Of a stretch of 64,000 bases of DNA, positions 58,273-64,000 are shown one piece after another (within the stretch, counting starts at the first letter, position 1; each line of letters begins with the position of its first letter). The position numbers and the translations under genes are program-made. The notes beneath the pieces were generated by a model, which ran no database searches, had not been told where the DNA came from, and saw nothing but the letters and a program-made list of their open reading frames with translations. Source of the stretch: Cannabis sativa (lineage: Eukaryota; Streptophyta; Magnoliopsida; Rosales; Cannabaceae); the NCBI RefSeq assembly GCF_029168945.1, contig NC_083602.1, positions 45,073,442 through 45,137,441 of the forward strand, in the 5' to 3' direction.

Positions 58273-60173
58273 TGTTGGAATTTATTTTACCAGAATCTTG
58301 GATCTACTCACAAGTATGTTGTTTAAACACCCTAAATATGAACTTTCTAAAACGATAAATTAAACACATATAAAGTTAAGAAAACCTTACATTGATGCAG
58401 CGGAATTAATGTCTCCTTCCACTCATATCTCTAACCCTTGTATCCTTTCTGTAGCAGAGTATAATCAAGATCTGAGCCCGAATGTCCTTCTTCTTCAAGT
58501 TTGATCCTTCACAATCTTCCAATCTATGATTGAGTTACTGCTTGTTGTGTGTGGACACTTACTCTTTCACTAGGGTTCGAAATTGATGAAGGAGAAAAGA
58601 TAAAAGAGATTTCGGCCAGGTATAGAAAGTGGGAAGGCTCAGTTTTTCTGAAGAGAGAAATTTCTGTCAGAAAGGCTTGTGAAAACTTATGATTTGACTG
58701 AGCCATCACTTTCTATTTATAGGAAGCTACTAGGTTTAGGTTAGGAATTATTTGGCATTAAAATAATGAAAAAAATCAATTTGAAACTCCTCATTAAGTC
58801 GCCGGCCATGGTGTGTTAGTAGGCCCCACTTGATTTTGTAGTTTTATCAAATTTTATTTTTATTTTCTCAAAAATGCTAATTTTCCAATTCTAACCTTTT
58901 AAATGCCAAAACTAATTATTTAATAACTAAAATATATTATTAAATAATATTGTCATTTAATTTAATTATTAATTAGACATATAAAGTCCATTAATAAATA
59001 AATAAACCTAGAAACTCTTTTCCTTACAATTTCACCCCTGCTTAGTGAAAATTCATAAAATTAGACATAGTCTAACTTTAGAATTATAATTGATTAATCA
59101 TGAATCAATTGATGAGTCTTACAAGCAGAATGTTCTCAACTAGAATGGGGACCATGGATCTATATGCTGAGCTTCCAATAAGTGAACCAAATTTACCAAG
59201 TAAATTCCTACTTATTAATTCTTCGTTGAATCCACTCTTAGAACTTAGAATTCCACTCTTAGACTTATATAGAGCATATTATATGTTCCACGATATCAAT
59301 ATGCTATCCCATTTAACCATTGTTATAATCTTATTGTGATTTAAAGATCCTCTATATAGATGATCTACATCGAGATGGGATTTCTTTACCGTTCTCACCC
59401 CTCAATGTATTTTGCCCCTTAAAACACTTAGCTAACTGTAAATGGTGTTTAGTGATCTAATATATAGTCAGTTAAACAAGAGCTCATCCATTTACTTCTA
59501 TTTGCTAAGCTCGAAGGAAATCATCACTTGACTTCTATACGACAGTAGAAGCTATAGATTCCATATTTATGTTCAGCACTCCCACTCAATCATACTATCA
59601 TGTTCCCAAAATATACGTATCACCCTGACCCAAAAGTAGGCTTAACTATTAAATCAAAGAACATGAATAGCACTCCTGAGTTGAGCATAAGCATATCAAG
59701 ATTTAGATTCTTTTAATCATAAGATCAACTACTGATATTGACTTGGAAAGATATATATATAACGGTAAGTTTGTAATATCTTAACTTAGTTGCAATATCG
59801 GTCCAGTCCAATGTATACTCCATACATTCGAAACTAGTATACTTTAGTAATATCCTGGAAAGAACATAACACTTACTCCAAGTGTAAGTACACATCATCG
59901 TTGATTATCACATTAGTGTAAATCCAATAACACTGATGAAACAGGGACCAATACTTTTGATTCATATGATCACAATCACATTCCACTGTGTTGACGATAT
60001 TATAATTGTGAATAAACATACGATATGGATTTAACTGATTCTGTGTGTAAATGTAATAAACATATTTAAACCATTAGCATGTAGAATTCATGCAAACATC
60101 AATCACTTAAAATTTCTTATATTGATAACTAATCAGATTGTAAAGAGTTTTATTTAGAGCATAAGACCCAACA
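58273..60173 (-). repeat. 5' LTR of element D
   Basis: Plus-strand edges are TGTTGGAATTTATTT and ATAAGACCCAACA, 1901 bases; GTCAT follows. The frames at 58524-58709 and 59100-59339 repeat those in the partner LTR and are not genes. Confidence 0.92.
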
Positions 60174-60789
60174 GTCATAACCATTTCAACTCGCCAACAA
60201 GAGGATCAAGAGAGTGTTAATAGATAATGGGAGCTCGGTAAATATCATTTATAAAGAGACCCTAAAGAAAATGGGGATCGAAAAGGCCAATCTAAGGCCT
60301 TGTATGGTGAATCTTTGTGGATTCACTGGGGATAGCATCGCCAGCCTTTGCATAATTGAGTTCGCATTAACTGTAGGCGAGGAACCTCTAACTACTACTG
60401 TTATGCAAGACTTCTTCGTTGTCGACATGCCCTCGGCTTACAACATGTTGTTGGGTCGTCCAGCATTGATTGGACTAGGGGCAATCAGCTCGATTAAGGA
60501 CCTGTCTTTAGAGTTCCAAACCCCAGATGGTATGGGAATGGTGTGTGGCAACCAGATGCTGGCTCACAAATGTTATCGCATAGAGCTACAGCATAGAAAG
60601 GGCGGTCATCAGCTGATGACAATCTTGGCAGGAGAAAACGAGAAGAAAGGTGAAGATCTTGATCCTCGAGTTCAAGATGAAAGAAACCTACTAAAACCAA
60701 TTGAAGAATTGGAGGAGGTTATTCTCGACCTAGGAAATCCCACCAAATATGTGTACATTGGGAAGAACCTGGACGAGCAGCTCAAATAG
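60174..60789 (+). pseudogene. Tat-like gypsy protease region (element H), continuation
   Basis: Directly after the GTCAT copy the sequence resumes the gag-protease lead-in interrupted at 29923. The frame of the downstream part differs by one base, so a small indel lies within 60179-60213. From 60214, [21 protein letters not shown] is the active-site region with the same D-N-G as element [19 protein letters not shown] is the C-terminal protease motif. The frame then runs into the acidic linker ([20 protein letters not shown]) and stops at 60789. Confidence 0.85.
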
Positions 60790-61801
60790 CAATTAATAAG
60801 CTTTTTGAAGGTGAACCAGGATCAATTCGCTTGGAGTCATGGGGATAGGATAGGGATTGACCCTAAGATTATCTGCCATCACTCAAATGTTGACCCAACT
60901 ACCTAGCGAAGAGACAAAAAAGGAGGCCCTTGGATTCTGAGAGGCAAGGGGCACTAAAACAAGAAGTTTTCAAGTTGCAAGTAAACGATTTTATACGCGA
61001 GGTATTTCTCCCTCATGGATAGCCAATCCTGTTCTCGTCTGGAAACCAAACTAAATTTGAAGAACTTGTATTGATTTCTCCGATCTGAATAAGGTGTGCC
61101 CGAAAAAAGACTGTTTTCCACTTCCCAAGATCGACAAGTTAGTGGATGCAACTACTGGGCACAAACTTATGTCTTTCATGGACGCATATTGTAGATATAA
61201 CCAGATAAAAATGTATGTCCCAGATTAAGAACATACAAGCTTCGTAACCAACATGGGACTCTATTGTTATAAAGTCATGCCGTTCGGACTGAAGAACGCC
61301 AAGGCAACCTATCAACGACTAGTAAATGAAATGTTCGTAAATCAAATAGGGCAAAACATGGAAGTTTAAGTCGACAATATGTTTTTGAAATCAATAAGGA
61401 GTAAGGATCATACCTTAGACCTCGCGGAATGCTTTAAAATATTAAAAAAGTATAACATGAAGCTAAACCAAAAAAAATGTTCCTTTGGAGTCTCCTCGGG
61501 AAAATTTTTGGGATTCATTGTTAACGCGAGGGGCATTGAGGAAAATCCTGAAAAAATCAAGGCATTAATAGACTTGTCATCCCCAACAAACCCTAAGGAA
61601 GTACATGCCATGACAGGAAGAATGGCGGCACTTAACAGATTCATTTCAAAGTCAATTGATAAGTGTGTACCGGTCTTCAACATATTGCGAGGCAAGAAAA
61701 AGTTTGAGTGGACAAAAGAATGCAAAGAGGCCTTTCAAAACATAAAAATGCATCTCGCGACACCCCCAGTTTTGGCAAAACCAATAACTGGAGACACGTT
61801 A
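60790..61801 (+). pseudogene. Tat-like gypsy reverse transcriptase relic (element H)
   Basis: Fragments of the RT order remain: the CIDFSDLNK-like stretch near 61070, SFMDAY near 61170, MPFGLKNAKATYQR near 61278 and a broken catalytic site near 61365, where TAA precedes V-D-N. From 61379 the frame is open again: CFKILKKYNMKLNQKKCSFG, FLGFIVNARGI and FEWTKECKEAF, which are the RT thumb and connection. It is cut at 61801 by the LTR of element I. Several stops and frameshifts make it inactive. Confidence 0.85.
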
Positions 61802-63635
61802 TGTTGGGTTTTGTGCCCTAAATAAAACCCATTTCATATAATTAGATTTACTTATTAATAAAGATCAAAAATAACATTTTATGTTGCATGGTTCACATGA
61901 TTTATTTCATGATTATATATATAATGTATGGATTCTATTTAAGTCCAGAACATATGAATTTGTTAATGATTATAGTGTTGTCAGCACAGTGGAATATAAT
62001 CTTAATTATATGTTCGAAAGTTTATTCCCTGATTTGTCAGAACACTGGATTTAGACTGACATGGTATAATCAGTGAAAGGTATTCTTACACCTTGGAAAA
62101 GTGTTATGTCCTTTCTAGGACATTGGCAAAATTTACCAGTATCAGATGTATGGAGTATACATCGGAAGGGACCGATATTGAACTTTGATTAGATATATTA
62201 GAATTTATCGTAATATCTATTCAATTCAATATCACCTGTTCATCCTAGATCAAATGATCTTAATCCTGATATGATTAGGTTCAATCTCAAGAGTGTTATT
62301 CGTGTTCTTTGATTTGTTAGTTAAGCCTACTTTTGGGTCAGGGTGATATGTACATTTTGGGAACACGGTAGTGCAATTGAGTGGGAGCGCTAACATAAAT
62401 ATGGAATCTATAGCTTCTATCTAGCAAATATAAAGTAAAGGATGATTTCCTTTGAGCTTAACAAAACGAAAATAAATGGTGGAGTACTCATTTCACTTAG
62501 CTGAAATATCATTTATACAGGGTTAAGTGTTTTAAGGATAAAATATAATGTAGGGTGTTACGGTAATTTAATCCCCTTACAGTGTAAATCATCTATATGG
62601 AGGATCATAGATCAAATTAGGATTATAACAATGGATAACTAATGACGTATCTATATCGTGGAACATATAGAGCGTTCTATATGACTGAGAGTGCAATTCC
62701 AAGTTCTAAGAGTGGATTCAATAAGGAATGAATAAGTTAGGGAATTTACTTGGTAAATTCGGTTCGACTTATATAGACCCATGGTCCCCCATACTAGTTG
62801 AGACCATACTGCTTGTAAGACTCAGTTAATTGATTTTGATTAATCAATTATAATTCTAAAGTTAGACTATGTCTACTTTATCAATTTTCACTAAGCAAGG
62901 GCAAAATTGTAAAGAAAAGAGATTCTAGGTTTATTTATTAATTAAGATACTTTATATGTCTAAATTAATAAATATATTAAATGGAAATATTATTTAATAA
63001 TTATTTTTAAGTTATTAAATAATTAGAATTGGCATTTAAAAGGTTAAATTGGAAAATTGGCATTTTTGAGAAAATGGGAATGAAAAAATAACAAAATGGG
63101 AAAGTTACAAAGTGAGGCCCCATTTCCTATTCTGGCCGCCCACTATGCATAGGCTTTTACCATTTATTTTTCATTATTTTAATGCCATACAATTCTAACC
63201 TAAACCTAGAGGGCATTCTATAAATAGAAAGTATTAGCTACAGGAAACTCATGACTTTGCACATTGTTTCCTTCTGAGAAAAGCCAAACCGCCCCCTCTC
63301 TCTCTTTTCCTCTCTAAATTTCGAAATTCATTGAGTGATAAAGTAGTGCCCACACACATCAAGTGGTACCTCAATCATAGTATGTAAGACTGTGGAAAAT
63401 CAGCATCAAAGAAGGAGAGAAAGAGATCCAGATTCAGATCTTGATAATGCCCTGCTACAGAAAAGGAATCAAGGGCTAGAGATCTGAATGGAAGGAGTCA
63501 TAATATTCCGCTGCACCCAATGTAAGGTTTTCTTAAACTCTTATGTGTTTATTTCATTGCTCTAGAATTCATATTAGGATGTTAATGAAACATACTTGGT
63601 AGTAAATCTAGATCCTAGTAAAATAATTTCCAACA
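61802..63635 (+). repeat. 5' LTR of element I
   Basis: TGTTGGGTTTTGTGCCC to TTTCCAACA, 1834 bases. CTATAAATAG near 63220 is the TATA region, followed by CCGCCCCCTCTC, which is shared with B's 5' LTR. No gene is seen in it. Confidence 0.88.
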
Positions 63636-63637
63636 AC

Positions 63638-63654
63638 TGGTACTAGAGCCATGG
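63638..63654 (+). promoter_or_regulatory. Primer-binding site of element I
   Basis: TGGTACTAGAGCCATGG, with TACT where the standard site has TATC. Confidence 0.8.
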
Positions 63655-63919
63655 TAATGATTTACTTTCATGTAATATGAATTAAAACGATGTTTTATAT
63701 GTTTTGTGTTGATTTGGATGGTTTCATGTTGGTTTATCTGTTTATGTGATGAAAGTTTGTGTTGTACGAAGTTTTTCAATGAAAAATAGTTTTTCTATTT
63801 TTGAAAATATTTTATTTGGATTCCTTGTGAAAAATTAAGAAATTTTCATTTTTACGGAACTTAATTCCGATAAAAATTGAAAAAATTATGAATTTTTGAA
63901 AATCGGGATTCGTGGCTGT

Positions 63920-63953
63920 CGAAGTTAGGTGCACACATGCACCAGGTGCTTCG
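63920..63953. repeat. Leader hairpin of element I
   Basis: An outer stem CGAAG/CTTCG (63920-63924, 63949-63953) encloses GGTGCA, loop CACA, TGCACC (63928-63943). It lies 0.29 kb after the primer site, in the same place as the hairpins of the related elements, but has a different sequence. Confidence 0.75.
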
Positions 63954-64000
63954 GACAACCCCCCATCCGCGCGCGTACCTCGGTCGTTCACCCTGCAGCA

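Larger units (their letters stand above)
29924..60173 (-). mobile_element. Element D: gag-only copia-type element with two nested insertions
   Basis: The outer LTRs are 29924-31821 and 58273-60173, both on the minus strand, with GTCAT on both sides. Without E and F the element is about 10.1 kb: leader 58254-54639, gag (54638-54193 continued at 44145-43725), pol relic (43724-43017 and 32920-31822), polypurine tract. It has no protease, integrase or RT frame. It must have depended on enzymes from another element. Confidence 0.9.
61802..64000 (+). mobile_element. Element I: start of another copia-type element
   Basis: A full 5' LTR, a primer site and the first 0.35 kb of leader are present; the rest is beyond the window. 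It inserted into H's RT. The five bases before it are CGTTA, and the partner copy should appear after its 3' LTR outside the window. Confidence 0.85.

Overview
This window is from a flowering-plant nuclear genome. The evidence is AT-rich intergenic DNA built almost entirely of LTR retrotransposons, a Ty3/gypsy element of the Tat type with two RNase H domains, Ty1/copia elements with primer-binding sites matching initiator tRNA-Met, and GT-AG introns with plant-like branch and pyrimidine signals. I cannot name the species. I see no ordinary host gene, tRNA, rRNA or CRISPR array. The only gene that is not gag/pol is a spliced gene at 1217-4262, which lies antisense to the gypsy pol.

Layout. (A) 1-9097: Tat-type Ty3/gypsy element on the minus strand (gag end, protease, RT, degenerate RNase H, archaeal-type RNase H, integrase, reading from 9097 down to 4812). 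A convergent spliced gene, resembling the 'putative gypsy type transposon' proteins, lies on the plus strand. (B) 9098-18280: plus-strand copia-type element inserted in A's gag. It has a gag with one frameshift, no usable pol, and two LTRs of different subtypes. (C) 18281-27042: minus-strand, nearly complete but inactivated Ty1/copia element, the only one here with a readable pol. Its 3' LTR is fused head-to-head with B's 3' LTR. (G) 27043-28904: unrelated copia gag-protease-integrase fragment. (H) 28905-29923 plus 60174-61801: one Tat-like gypsy gag-pol relic, split by a 30.25-kb nested insertion flanked by GTCAT on both sides. (I) 61802-64000: start of another plus-strand copia-type element inserted in H's RT.

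Inside H, element D (29924-60173, minus strand) is a gag-only element whose 288-codon gag is still open. D was later hit by E (32921-43011, minus strand, duplication GTATA) and by F (44146-54187, plus strand, duplication CACTG). F sits in the middle of D's gag. E and F are sister copies that lack gag and carry only a pol relic. They face opposite ways and form roughly 10-kb arms of an inverted repeat around a 1.1-kb spacer.

B, C, D, E, F and I share LTR ends (TGTTGG...CCAACA, about 1.8-1.9 kb), an initiator-Met-type primer site, and where visible the same polypurine tract. B, C, D, E and F also share a long AT-rich leader with two conserved GC-richer islands. All six carry a variable hairpin or palindrome 0.27-0.45 kb after the primer site. 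This looks like a set of mutually dependent elements: an autonomous type (C), a gag-only type (B, D) and a gag-less type (E, F). The shared leader signals are the most interesting undescribed part. All statements come from reading the sequence by eye; no alignment or search was run.
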